Source of the DNA: Bradyrhizobium sp. AS23.2
Lineage (GTDB): Bacteria; Pseudomonadota; Alphaproteobacteria; Rhizobiales; Xanthobacteraceae
Length of the DNA: 64,000 nucleotides
Assembly (NCBI RefSeq): GCF_001908185.1
Contig: NZ_LGHM01000005.1
Location: 1 to 64,000 of the forward strand
Direction: 5' to 3'
Part shown: piece after piece, positions 46,989-55,475 of the stretch
How the letters are laid out: each line of letters opens with the position of its first letter
How positions within the stretch are numbered: the stretch's first letter is position 1
Position numbers and translations under genes: made by a program
Notes under the pieces: generated by a model
Database searches by the model: none
Seen by the model: the letters and a program-made list of their open reading frames with translations, nothing else
Told to the model about the DNA's origin: nothing

Positions 46989-47005
46989 TGGCATACCAAA
47001 TGCCA
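46989..47005 (+). promoter_or_regulatory. Operator F of the oxalate regulon (before the acyl-CoA ligase)
   Basis: TGGCAT-ACCAA-ATGCCA, a perfect 6-bp inverted repeat with a 5-nt spacer, 158 bases upstream of the ligase ATG. It differs from site E only in the last spacer base. Confidence 0.75.
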
Positions 47006-47163
47006 TCGCCAGCCATTTTTGATCCAAGGCGGCGGAGTAGTCTTGGCTTTATGCCACTCCGTTCCGCGACATGGAACAGAGCGCGGCGAATGGCAAGCAT
47101 CACGGGCAGCCGCAACACGCGCGCGCTTTGAAAAGAACGAACTGAGGTCAAGGGAGAAGCCAC

Positions 47164-49293
47164 ATGTCCAATTCCAAAGATGCCGTCCGCAAGGTGCTCG
47201 ACCAGGTCAAGGCGGACAACCGTACCAGCCTGACCGCCCCCGAAGGCAAGCTGGTCTGCGACGCCTACGGCATTCCGGTGCCGAAGGAGGGCGTGGCGAA
47301 GTCGGCGGGCGAGGCCGGCAAGATGGCGTCCTCGATGGGCTTCCCGGTGGTGATGAAGATCGTCTCGCCGGACATTCTCCACAAGACCGAAGCCGGCGGC
47401 GTCATCGTCGGCCTCAAGACGGCTGAAGACGCCGAGAAGGCCTACGAGACCATTCTCGGCAACGCCAAGAAGTACAAGGCCGATGCCAAGATCGAGGGCG
47501 TCCAGGTGCAGCAGATGCTGGCTGGCGGCACCGAAGTCATCGTCGGCTCGATCACCGACGGCTCGTTCGGCAAGCTCGTCGCCTTTGGCCTCGGCGGCGT
47601 GCTGGTCGAAGTGCTGAAGGACATCACCTTCCGCCTCGCGCCGGCGACCAAGGAAGACGCGCTCTCGATGCTCGACGGCATCCAGGCGCATGAGATTTTG
47701 AAGGGTGTTCGCGGCGGCGAGCCGGTGAACCGCAACGCCCTCGCCGACGTCATCGTCAAGGTCTCGCAGCTCGTCACGGATTTCCCTGAAATCGTCGAGC
47801 TCGACCTCAACCCTGTCTTCGCGACCCCGAAGGATGCGACGGCCGCCGACGTCCGCATCGTCGTCGACTTCGCCTTCAAGCCGAAGCCGAAGCCGCGCCC
47901 GACCGAAGAGATCGTTGCGGCGATGAACCGCATCATGCAGCCAAAGGCGGTCGCCGTGGTCGGCGCCTCGGCCGAGGATGGCAAGATCGGCAATTCCGTG
48001 ATGAAGAACCTCATCAACGGCGGCTACAAGGGCGACATCTATCCGATCCATCCCAAGGCCGCCGAAATCCTCGGCTACAAGGCGTACAAGAGCGTCAAGG
48101 ACGTGCCTGGCGTGATCGACGTCGCGGTGTTCGCGATCCCCGCGAAGTTCGTGGCGGCGGCGCTCACCGAATGTGGCGAGAAGAAAATCCCGGGCGCGGT
48201 TCTGATCCCGTCGGGCTTCGCCGAGGCCGGCGCGCCGGAGCTTCAGGCCGAGATCGTCGAGGTCGGCAAGAAGTACGATATCCGCCTGATGGGGCCGAAC
48301 ATCTATGGCTTCTACTATACGCCCGCCAATCTCTGCGCGACCTTCTGCACCGCCTACGACGTGAAGGGCCACGCGGCGCTGTCGTCGCAGTCGGGCGGCA
48401 TCGGCATGGCCATCATCGGCTTCTCGCGCTCGGCCAAGATGGGCGTCTCCGCGATCGTCGGTCTCGGCAACAAGTCCGACATCGACGAAGACGATCTGCT
48501 CGCCTTCTTCGAGCAGGACCCGAACACCAATTTGATCGCGCAGCACTGCGAAGACCTCAAGGACGGCCGCGCCTTCGCGGAAGCCGCCAAGCGCGTCTCC
48601 AAGAAGAAGCCGGTGGTCGTGCTCAAGGCCGGCCGCACGTCGGCCGGCGCCAAGGCGGCCTCGTCGCACACCGGCGCGCTCGCCGGTAACGACCGGATCT
48701 ACGAGGACGTGTTCAAGCAGTCCGGCGTGATCCGCGCCCGCTCGCTGCGTCAGCTGCTCGAATTCGCCCGCGGCGTGCCGGTTCTGCCGACGCCGAAAGG
48801 CGAGAACGTCCTGATCATCACCGGTGCGGGCGGCTCGGGCGTGCTGCTGTCGGACTCCTGCGTCGACAACGGCCTGTCGCTGATGTCGATGCCGCCGGAT
48901 CTGGATGCGGCGTTCCGCAAGTTCATTCCGCCGTTCGGCGCGGCCGGAAATCCTGTGGATATCACCGGAGGCGAGCCCCCGATCACCTACGTCAACACGG
49001 TGAAGCTTGGCCTCTCCGACGACCGCATCCACGCGCTGATCCTCGGCTACTGGCACACGATCGTCACACCGCCGATGGTGTTCGCCCGCAACATGGTCGA
49101 GGTGAAGAAGGAGATGGAGGCCAAGGGCTTTGTGAAGCCGATGGTCGCCTCGCTCGCCGGCGACGTCGAGGTCGAGGAAGCCGCCGAATATCTCTACCAG
49201 CACGGAATCCCGGCCTACGCCTATTCGACCGAGCTGCCGGTCGAGGTTCTCGGCGCCAAGTACAAGTGGGCGCGCGGGGCAGGGCTGCTCTGA
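47164..49293 (+). CDS. NDP-forming acyl-CoA synthetase family protein, possible oxalate or formate CoA ligase
   Basis: A 709-residue fusion of the two halves of ADP-forming acyl-CoA synthetases in the less common order. The ATP-grasp (beta) domain is first (about 1-235: FPVVMKIVSPDILHKTEAGG and LDLNPVFATPKD). Then come a CoA-binding Rossmann domain (about 255-390: VAVVGASAEDGKIGNSVMKN) and the succinyl-CoA synthetase-like domains. The phosphohistidine candidate is His502 in AASSHTGALAGND. Strong SD GGGAGAAG precedes the ATG. Divergent placement from gntR-oxc-frc and operator F imply a role in oxalate use, perhaps making the first oxalyl-CoA or formyl-CoA to prime the Frc/Oxc cycle. The substrate is inferred, not shown. 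Confidence 0.9.
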   Translation: MSNSKDAVRKVLDQVKADNRTSLTAPEGKLVCDAYGIPVPKEGVAKSAGEAGKMASSMGFPVVMKIVSPDILHKTEAGGVIVGLKTAEDAEKAYETILGNAKKYKADAKIEGVQVQQMLAGGTEVIVGSITDGSFGKLVAFGLGGVLVEVLKDITFRLAPATKEDALSMLDGIQAHEILKGVRGGEPVNRNALADVIVKVSQLVTDFPEIVELDLNPVFATPKDATAADVRIVVDFAFKPKPKPRPTEEIVAAMNRIMQPKAVAVVGASAEDGKIGNSVMKNLINGGYKGDIYPIHPKAAEILGYKAYKSVKDVPGVIDVAVFAIPAKFVAAALTECGEKKIPGAVLIPSGFAEAGAPELQAEIVEVGKKYDIRLMGPNIYGFYYTPANLCATFCTAYDVKGHAALSSQSGGIGMAIIGFSRSAKMGVSAIVGLGNKSDIDEDDLLAFFEQDPNTNLIAQHCEDLKDGRAFAEAAKRVSKKKPVVVLKAGRTSAGAKAASSHTGALAGNDRIYEDVFKQSGVIRARSLRQLLEFARGVPVLPTPKGENVLIITGAGGSGVLLSDSCVDNGLSLMSMPPDLDAAFRKFIPPFGAAGNPVDITGGEPPITYVNTVKLGLSDDRIHALILGYWHTIVTPPMVFARNMVEVKKEMEAKGFVKPMVASLAGDVEVEEAAEYLYQHGIPAYAYSTELPVEVLGAKYKWARGAGLL

Positions 49294-49338
49294 GCCGACG
49301 ATGCTGCTTCGGCTCTATCTGGAGCGGATGTTTGTTTA

Positions 49339-49472
49339 CCTCTCCCCGCGTGCGGGGAGAGGTCGAATTGCGAAGCAATTCGGGTGAGGGGGACTCTCCA
49401 CGAGTCTAACTGTCACCGTCCTTGCGGAGACTCCCCCTCACCCTAACCCTCTCCCCGCAAGCGGGGAGAGGG
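49339..49472. repeat. CCTCTCCCCGC-type palindromic repeat
   Basis: Two hairpins with nearly the same arms bound the element: CCTCTCCCCGC-GT-GCGGGGAGAGG (49339-49362) and CCCTCTCCCCGC-AA-GCGGGGAGAGGG (49447-49472). Between them lies TCGAATTGCGAAGCAATTCG, itself palindromic, and the GGGTGAGGGGGA word. It lies between the ligase and IclR genes. Confidence 0.8.
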
Positions 49473-49508
49473 AAAAGAGATAGGGCGAGGGAGAACGGTC
49501 AGGTCGCG

Positions 49509-50342
49509 ATGAGCAAGAACGTGATCCGGCGCAAATCGATCGAGCCTCGATCGACATCGGAGGCGGACCGCGATGGCGGCGTGCAGTCCGTGGACCGCGC
49601 GCTGTCGATCCTCGAGACCCTCGCCGAAGACGACGAAGGCTATCGCCTCAGCGATCTCGCCGTCCGCACCGGCCTGTCGGTCTCCACCGTGCACCGCTTG
49701 CTGGCAACGCTGGAAAGCAGGCGCTTCGTGCAGTTCGACCGCGCCGAATCCAAATGGCATGTCGGCGTGCGAAGCTTCACGGTCGGCGCGAGCTTTGCGA
49801 GGCGGCGCAATTTCAGTGCGCAGGCGATTCCTTACTTGCGCAAGCTGCGTGATCTCACCCGCGAAACCGCCAATCTCGCCGTCGTCGACGACGAGTTCAT
49901 CATCGTTCTGACCCGCATGGAGAGCCGCGAGATCATGCGCTCGCTGACCAAGGTCGGCGGCCGTGTCGCGATGGTGACGTCGGGCGTCGGCAAGGCGGTG
50001 CTCGCGACTTATTCGGACGAGGACGTCGGCGCTGTCATCCGCCATCACGGCATGCCCCGCCTGACCGAGAAGTCGCTCGTGCGGCCGAGCGACCTGTTCA
50101 AGGAGCTCGAAAAAATCCGCAAGCAAGGCTACGCGCTCGACGATGAAGAGGCCTGCATGGGCCTGCGCTGTATTGCCGCAGTTGTCTACAACGACTGCGC
50201 CGAGCCGCTCGCGGCGATCTCTGTCTCCGGCATGACCAGCCGTCTGACCGATGAGAGGTTGCCGGAAATCGGGCAAATTGTGCGCGATGTCGCTGGTGAG
50301 CTAACGATCGCGCTCGGCGGGGTGATGCCGACGTCCTGCTAA
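49509..50342 (+). CDS. IclR-family transcriptional regulator
   Basis: A 277-residue regulator. The helix-turn-helix (about 28-88) shows VQSVDRALSILETLAEDDEG and LAVRTGLSVSTVHRLLATLE. The effector domain (about 100-270) has MVTSGVGKAVLATYSDEDV and the ligand-loop cysteine region DDEEACMGLRCIAAVVYND, typical of the AllR/GclR/KdgR-like group that binds glyoxylate, pyruvate or similar acids. The ATG at 49509 starts just before the basic N-terminus; upstream codons fall in a repeat. It lies directly before tctCBA, which it probably controls. The gcl-hyi-glxR genes 5 kb downstream are another possible target. Confidence 0.92.
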   Translation: MSKNVIRRKSIEPRSTSEADRDGGVQSVDRALSILETLAEDDEGYRLSDLAVRTGLSVSTVHRLLATLESRRFVQFDRAESKWHVGVRSFTVGASFARRRNFSAQAIPYLRKLRDLTRETANLAVVDDEFIIVLTRMESREIMRSLTKVGGRVAMVTSGVGKAVLATYSDEDVGAVIRHHGMPRLTEKSLVRPSDLFKELEKIRKQGYALDDEEACMGLRCIAAVVYNDCAEPLAAISVSGMTSRLTDERLPEIGQIVRDVAGELTIALGGVMPTSC

Positions 50343-50379
50343 CGAGGAGCCCGGGCTGTCGCTGGACAGCATCTGTCAT

Positions 50380-50400
50380 TTTGGTTGATATGCGACCAAA
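50380..50400. promoter_or_regulatory. Inverted repeat TTTGGT-9-ACCAAA before tctC
   Basis: Six-bp perfect arms with a 9-nt spacer, 45 bases before the tctC ATG and 38 bases after the IclR stop. The flanks GTC/GAC extend the symmetry. The position suits an operator for the IclR regulator just upstream (inference). Confidence 0.5.
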
Positions 50401-50445
50401 CGACACAATGCGGCAAACGTCCGCACGAGCCTGGAGAATGCCCTC

Positions 50446-51417
50446 ATGTTTCAATTTTCCGCGCGCCTTGTCGGCGCAGCCGTCGCGCTGACCCTTGCGC
50501 TGGGCACGCCGACCTTTGCCGAGCAGCAGCTCGAGCTCAAGCTGATGGCGCCCGCGGCACCGGGCGGTGGCTGGGACCAGACTGCGCGCTCGATGCAGCA
50601 GGCGCTGGTCGCTTCCGGCGTTGCGCGCAGCGTGCAAGTCACCAACGTTCCCGGCGCAGGTGGCAGCGTCGGCATCGCGCAGTTCGTCAACGGCGCGAAG
50701 GGCGATGGCAACCAGATGATGGTCAACGGCTTCGTCATGGTGGGCGCACTAGCCATGAACAAGTCGCCAGTGACGCTCGAGCAGGTGACGCCGATCGCGC
50801 GGCTCACTGAGGAGATCCAGGTGATCGTGGTGCCGGCGAATTCGCCGATCAAGACTGCACAGGATCTGGCCGCCGCGGTGAAGGCCGATATCGCCAAGGT
50901 GACCTTCGCCGGCGGCTCGGCCGGCGGCGTCGACCATGTGATGGCGGCGTTGTTCGCGGGCGCCGTCGGCGCCGACGCGAAGAAGATCAACTACATCCCG
51001 TTCTCCGGCGGCGGCGAGTCACTGGCGGCGATCCTCGGCGGCAAGGTCACCGCGGGCATTTCGGGGCTGAGCGAATATGAAGGACAGATCAAGTCCGGCA
51101 AGCTGCGCGCGATCGGCGTGACTTCGGAGAAGCGCATCGCAGGTAGCGACATCCCGACGTTTAGGGAGCAGGGCATCGACCTCGTGATCGCCAACTGGCG
51201 TTCGGTGGTCGCGCCTCCCGGCGTCACGCCGGAGCAGCGCAAGACGCTCAGCGATGCGGTCGAGAAGATGGTGAAGTCGGATGCCTGGAAGGAGATCCTC
51301 AAGCAGAAGGGCTGGGAGGACGCCTATCTCGGCGGCGACGCTTTCGCCGACTTCCTGAAGAAGGAAACAGTGCGCGTCACTGACGTGCTGAGGTCGGTCG
51401 GCCTCGTCAAGTCATGA
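50446..51417 (+). CDS. tctC: Tripartite tricarboxylate transporter substrate-binding protein (Bug/TctC family)
   Basis: A 323-residue periplasmic receptor. The signal peptide (residues 1-25, core LVGAAVALTLALG) precedes the Bug fold with LKLMAPAAPGGGWDQTARSM, the ligand-binding entrance. VTNVPGAGGSVGIAQFVNG and the C-terminal EQRKTLSDAVEKMVKSDAWK are also family marks. It binds a carboxylate such as citrate or a related acid and hands it to the TctAB channel. The ATG at 50446 has a GGAG site; the stop overlaps the tctB start (ATGA). Confidence 0.94.
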   Translation: MFQFSARLVGAAVALTLALGTPTFAEQQLELKLMAPAAPGGGWDQTARSMQQALVASGVARSVQVTNVPGAGGSVGIAQFVNGAKGDGNQMMVNGFVMVGALAMNKSPVTLEQVTPIARLTEEIQVIVVPANSPIKTAQDLAAAVKADIAKVTFAGGSAGGVDHVMAALFAGAVGADAKKINYIPFSGGGESLAAILGGKVTAGISGLSEYEGQIKSGKLRAIGVTSEKRIAGSDIPTFREQGIDLVIANWRSVVAPPGVTPEQRKTLSDAVEKMVKSDAWKEILKQKGWEDAYLGGDAFADFLKKETVRVTDVLRSVGLVKS

Positions 51418-51899
51418 CCTCAGGCGATCCCGTCCAGCCGCCGCGGCGCGTCGATCGCGCCGGCATCGTCATCGCTGCATTGCTCGCGGCCACCGCTGCG
51501 GTGCTGGTCTGGGACGCGCGCGGCCTGCAATCCACCGCGATGTACGGGATGGGGCCGGAGGCGATGCCAGTCGTGGTCGCCAGCGGCTTGGCGCTGCTCG
51601 CGATCGGCAATTTCGTCGATGCGCTGCGCGGTAGCCTGCCGGCGCGCGAGAGCGCCGATCCCGTGCCGGTGGTTCTGATTCTCGTTGGCCTCGCGCTGCT
51701 GATCGCCATCATCGGGTTCGGCGGCGGCTTCATCCTGGCGACCTCGGCCCTGTTCGTCACGACGTCCGCGGCATTTGGGCGTCGCGCCATCCTAGTCGAC
51801 AGCGTCATTGCCATCGTGATGTCGACCCTCATCTATCTCGCGTTCGACCGCCTGTTGACGCTGAGCCTTCCGACCGGCCCCCTGGAGCGACTGCTGTGA
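51414..51899 (+). CDS. tctB: Tripartite tricarboxylate transporter small membrane subunit TctB
   Basis: A 161-residue protein with four predicted membrane segments (for example [20 protein letters not shown] and the segment near residue 85, [19 protein letters not shown]). It is the small permease subunit of the sodium-driven Tct system. The sequence [20 protein letters not shown] matches the conserved TctB loop. It overlaps tctC by four bases and tctA by one, so all three subunits are translated in a coupled way. Confidence 0.92.
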   Translation: MTSGDPVQPPRRVDRAGIVIAALLAATAAVLVWDARGLQSTAMYGMGPEAMPVVVASGLALLAIGNFVDALRGSLPARESADPVPVVLILVGLALLIAIIGFGGGFILATSALFVTTSAAFGRRAILVDSVIAIVMSTLIYLAFDRLLTLSLPTGPLERLL

Positions 51900-53398
51900 T
51901 GGACACCTTTGCCGCGCTGGCCCACGGCATGGCGGTCGCCGTCCAGCCGATGAACTTGCTTTATGCGCTGATCGGCGTGTTCCTCGGCACAGCCGTTGGC
52001 GTGCTGCCCGGCATCGGCCCGGCGCTGACGGTCGCGCTACTGCTGCCGGTGACGTACAAGCTCGACCCCGGCGGCTCGCTGATCATGTTTGCTGGCATCT
52101 ACTATGGCGGCATGTATGGCGGATCGACCACGGCGATCCTGATCAACACGCCCGGCGAGAGCGCGTCGATGGCGACAGCGCTCGAAGGCAACAAGATGGC
52201 CAAGGCCGGCCGCGGCGGGCCGGCGCTTGCGACATCCGCGATCGGCTCCTTCGTCGCCGGCACCATCGCGACCATCGGACTCGCCTTTCTTGCGCCGTGG
52301 CTGGTCGATTTCGCCGTGCGCTTCGGCCCTGAGGATTATTTTGCGCTGATGTGCGTCGCCTTCGTCACGGTGTCGGCGACCTTCGGAGATTCCCCGATCC
52401 GCGGCCTGACCAGCCTGTTCATTGGCCTGACGCTCGGCCTCGTCGGCATCGACAAGCTGACCGGCCAGGCGCGGCTCGCGTTCGGTGTTCCTGAGCTGCT
52501 CGACGGCGTTGAGGTGACGACGCTTGCGGTCGGCCTGTTCGCGGTGGGCGAGGCGCTCTACGTCGCATCGCGCCGCCACCACACCGAGGAGAAGCTCGAG
52601 CCGGTGCGCGGCTCGCTGTGGATGACCAAGGAAGACTGGAAGCGGTCGTGGAAGCCATGGCTGCGCGGCACCATGTTCGGCTTCCCGATCGGCGCGCTGC
52701 CCGCGGGCGGCGCAGAGATCCCGACCTTCCTGTCGTATTCCACCGAGAAGCGGCTCACCAAACATCCGGAAGAGTTCGGCAAGGGTGCGATCGAAGGCGT
52801 CGCGGGACCGGAAGCCGCCAACAACGCCTCCGCCGCCGGCACGCTGGTGCCGCTCCTGACGCTCGGGCTGCCGACCTCGGCGACGGCCGCGATGATGCTG
52901 GCGGGATTCCAGCAGTACGGCCTCAACCCGGGGCCGCTGCTGTTCGCCGAGCGGCCCGATCTCGTGTGGGGCCTGATCGCGAGCCTGTTCATCGCCAATT
53001 GCATGCTGCTCGTGCTCAACCTCCCGCTGGTTGGCCTGTGGGTGCGGCTGCTCGCGATCCCGCAGCCGTGGCTCTATGCCGGCATCCTCGTCTTTGCGAC
53101 GATGGGCACCATCGCCGCAAAACCGTCGATGGTCGAATTGTCGATGCTGGCCGGCTTCGGCGTGCTCGGCTTCCTGATGCGGCGGTTCGATTTTCCGATC
53201 GCGCCAGTCGTCGTTGGCCTGATCCTCGGCCCGATCGCCGAGAGCCAGTTGCGTCGCGCGCTCGCGATCAGTCTCGGTGATCCCGTGACGCTGGTCCAGA
53301 GCCCGATCTCAGCCACGCTGCTTGCAGTGGCGCTGATCGCGCTGCTGGCACCCTTCATGTTGAAGGGGCTCGGGCGGTTCAAGGCGAACGAGGATTAG
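51899..53398 (+). CDS. tctA: Tripartite tricarboxylate transporter large membrane subunit TctA
   Basis: A permease of 499 residues with about eleven membrane segments. The family signatures are [40 protein letters not shown], the second pore motif [20 protein letters not shown] and [20 protein letters not shown] with [15 protein letters not shown]. These form the sodium-coupled carboxylate path. An in-frame GTG at 51896 is directly before the ATG at 51899; the ATG is preferred. The spacing with tctB shows an operon. Confidence 0.95.
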   Translation: MDTFAALAHGMAVAVQPMNLLYALIGVFLGTAVGVLPGIGPALTVALLLPVTYKLDPGGSLIMFAGIYYGGMYGGSTTAILINTPGESASMATALEGNKMAKAGRGGPALATSAIGSFVAGTIATIGLAFLAPWLVDFAVRFGPEDYFALMCVAFVTVSATFGDSPIRGLTSLFIGLTLGLVGIDKLTGQARLAFGVPELLDGVEVTTLAVGLFAVGEALYVASRRHHTEEKLEPVRGSLWMTKEDWKRSWKPWLRGTMFGFPIGALPAGGAEIPTFLSYSTEKRLTKHPEEFGKGAIEGVAGPEAANNASAAGTLVPLLTLGLPTSATAAMMLAGFQQYGLNPGPLLFAERPDLVWGLIASLFIANCMLLVLNLPLVGLWVRLLAIPQPWLYAGILVFATMGTIAAKPSMVELSMLAGFGVLGFLMRRFDFPIAPVVVGLILGPIAESQLRRALAISLGDPVTLVQSPISATLLAVALIALLAPFMLKGLGRFKANED

Positions 53399-53520
53399 CG
53401 GAACCCTTGATCCGGCGCGCTTGCCCAATGCGTAAGCAGGAGTGCCGTTTTATTTGAGTTGCCCGTGACGCTCGCCGGGCGCAACCATCGCTGGGCTGTT
53501 CCCGTCAAACGAGAGCTCCC

Positions 53521-55323
53521 ATGACAAAACTCACCCGCTTTGCCGTCGCGCCGCTGCACAGTATGACGCGGCGCCTTGCTGATGTCGCCTCAGCGCGCGT
53601 CGCTCCGGATCTCGTCGTCACGGGGGCACGGGCGCTCTCGACCTATTCGGAGCGCATCCACACAAACCGCGAGGTCTGGATCGCCGGCGGCCGCATCGCG
53701 GCGGTCAAGCCGGCCGGGACGGCGAAGAAGGTCTGGAGCGGCGTCCCGCTTTACGACGCGGCCGGCGGCATCATCGCGCCGGGCCTCGTCGATCCGCACA
53801 TCCATATCGAATCCTCGATGGTGACGGCCTGTGCCTATGCCGAGGCCGCGCTGCTCAACGGCACCACGACGATCTTCTGCGACAGCCACGAGATCGGCAA
53901 CGTCATGGACGTTGCCGGCGTCGAGGCGATGCTGGAGGACGCGCGTGAGGCGCCGCTCTCGATCTTCTTGACGGTGCCGTCGACTGTCCCTGCGACCTCG
54001 GCCGAACTCGAGACTGCGGGCGGCGACCTCACGCCGGACAAGATCGCCGCCCTGTTCGACCGCTGGCCGGAGGCTGTCGCGCTCGGTGAGAAGATGGATT
54101 TTGTGCCGGTGACGATGGGCGACGAGCGCAGCCACGCGATCCTTGCCGCCGCCTTGAAGCGCGGGCGGCCGGTGTCCGGCCATGTCTACGGCCGCGAATT
54201 CGTCGCGGCCTATGCGGCGAGCGGCGTCACCGACACGCACGAGGCGATCGACCGTGACATCGCCGACGACCTGCTCGATGCCGGCGTCTGGGTTTTCCTG
54301 CGCGGCGGTCCGCCCACGACGCCCTGGCATTCTCTACCGCAGGCGATCCGCACCATCACCGAGCTCGGTGCCTCGCACAAGCGCACGGCTGTGTGCACCG
54401 ACGACCGCGACGCCGACGATCTCCTGCTGTTCGGCCTCGACTGGGTGGTGCGCGAGGCGGTGAAGGCGGGGGTGTCGCCGGAGCAGGCGTGGTCGATGGG
54501 CTCGTTGCATGGCGCCACTCGCTTCGGCATGGAGGGCGATATCGGCGGGCTCGGCGGTGGCCGCCGCGCCGATCTCGTGCTGATGGACGATCAGCTCAAG
54601 CCGCAATGCACCTGGTATGGCGGCGAGCTCGTCGTCGAGCACGGCAGGATCACGCCGCGGCTCGATCAGGCGCTGTCGCAGCGCTATCAGTATCCGAAGG
54701 CGGCCTATGCGACCGTGAAGCTGCCGGAGAAGGTGAGGCTGACGCCGGAGCTGCCGGCGAAAGCCTGCACCGTCAACGCGATCAAGACCGCGCTGCCGGG
54801 TATCACGCTGATCCATGAGAAGGTCGCGATCGAACCCGCAAATGATTGGCCATCGTTGTTTGAGCGCTACGGCCTGTGCTTTGTCACGGTGGTCGAGCGC
54901 CACGGCAAGTCGGCGGGCAACGTCGCCCATGGCCTGCTGAAAGATTTTGGCCTGAAGCGCGGCGCCGTCGCCTCCAGCGTCGGACATGACAGCCACAACA
55001 TCATCGTCGCCGGGACCAATGAGGCCGACATGCACGTCGCAATCGCTGCGATCAAGGCGCAGCAGGGCGGTGTCTGCGTCGTCGCCGAGGGTGAGGTGAG
55101 GGCGCTGGTTCCGCTGCCAATTGCAGGCCTGCTTTCCGACAAGCGCGTCACCGACGTGGCCGAAGAGGTCAAGGCGCTGAAGAAGGAATGGGCGGACGCC
55201 GGCTGCACCATCCCCTACATGGGCTTCAATTTGATTCCGCTATCGGTCATTCCGGAAATTCGCATCACAGACAAGGGCCTCGTGCTGGTGCCGCAGATGG
55301 AGCTGACTCCGCTGTTCGAGTGA
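53521..55323 (+). CDS. ade: Adenine deaminase
   Basis: A 600-residue amidohydrolase that converts adenine to hypoxanthine and ammonia in purine salvage or breakdown. Metal ligands lie in [15 protein letters not shown] and in later histidine-containing segments such as [14 protein letters not shown] and [24 protein letters not shown] supplies the catalytic aspartate region. The C-terminal domain has the Ade-specific [20 protein letters not shown] and [16 protein letters not shown]. Length fits bacterial Ade. Purine breakdown ends in glyoxylate, which the next genes (gcl, hyi, glxR) consume, so the order makes metabolic sense. The ATG at 53521 has a GAG site. Confidence 0.94.
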   Translation: MTKLTRFAVAPLHSMTRRLADVASARVAPDLVVTGARALSTYSERIHTNREVWIAGGRIAAVKPAGTAKKVWSGVPLYDAAGGIIAPGLVDPHIHIESSMVTACAYAEAALLNGTTTIFCDSHEIGNVMDVAGVEAMLEDAREAPLSIFLTVPSTVPATSAELETAGGDLTPDKIAALFDRWPEAVALGEKMDFVPVTMGDERSHAILAAALKRGRPVSGHVYGREFVAAYAASGVTDTHEAIDRDIADDLLDAGVWVFLRGGPPTTPWHSLPQAIRTITELGASHKRTAVCTDDRDADDLLLFGLDWVVREAVKAGVSPEQAWSMGSLHGATRFGMEGDIGGLGGGRRADLVLMDDQLKPQCTWYGGELVVEHGRITPRLDQALSQRYQYPKAAYATVKLPEKVRLTPELPAKACTVNAIKTALPGITLIHEKVAIEPANDWPSLFERYGLCFVTVVERHGKSAGNVAHGLLKDFGLKRGAVASSVGHDSHNIIVAGTNEADMHVAIAAIKAQQGGVCVVAEGEVRALVPLPIAGLLSDKRVTDVAEEVKALKKEWADAGCTIPYMGFNLIPLSVIPEIRITDKGLVLVPQMELTPLFE

Positions 55324-55404
55324 TCCGCTTTCACGCATCTCTCGATCTAACCGATTGAGACCGCCGCGATTTTTTCGCGGCTGCCGCATCGTGGAAAATA
55401 ATAT

Positions 55405-55421
55405 CGATCTCGTTGAGATCG
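55405..55421. promoter_or_regulatory. Inverted repeat CGATCTC-GTT-GAGATCG before gcl
   Basis: A perfect 7-bp inverted repeat with a 3-nt centre, 54 bases before the gcl ATG. ATAT/GTAT flanks give a slightly longer symmetry. A separate CCGCGA-5-TCGCGG hairpin (55364-55380) just upstream could end the ade transcript. The repeat may be the operator of the gcl-hyi-glxR unit (inference). Confidence 0.5.
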
Positions 55422-55475
55422 TATCTTTGGCGCCCGATGATCTCGCTCGCTGACGCAACTTAAGCGAGGTCCGAT

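Larger units (their letters stand above)
46852..47163. other. Divergent regulatory region between gntR-oxc-frc and the acyl-CoA ligase
   Basis: This 312-bp region separates the GntR gene (- strand) from the ligase gene (+ strand). It contains the two best copies of the 17-bp palindrome, E and F, with centres 81 bp apart. No open frame with a ribosome site is seen between them. Confidence 0.7.

Noticed and set aside
46939..49203. A 754-codon - strand open frame opposite the acyl-CoA ligase
   Set aside because: It is a shadow of a conserved gene; the sequence is Arg/Asp/His-rich and has no recognisable domain or ribosome site.
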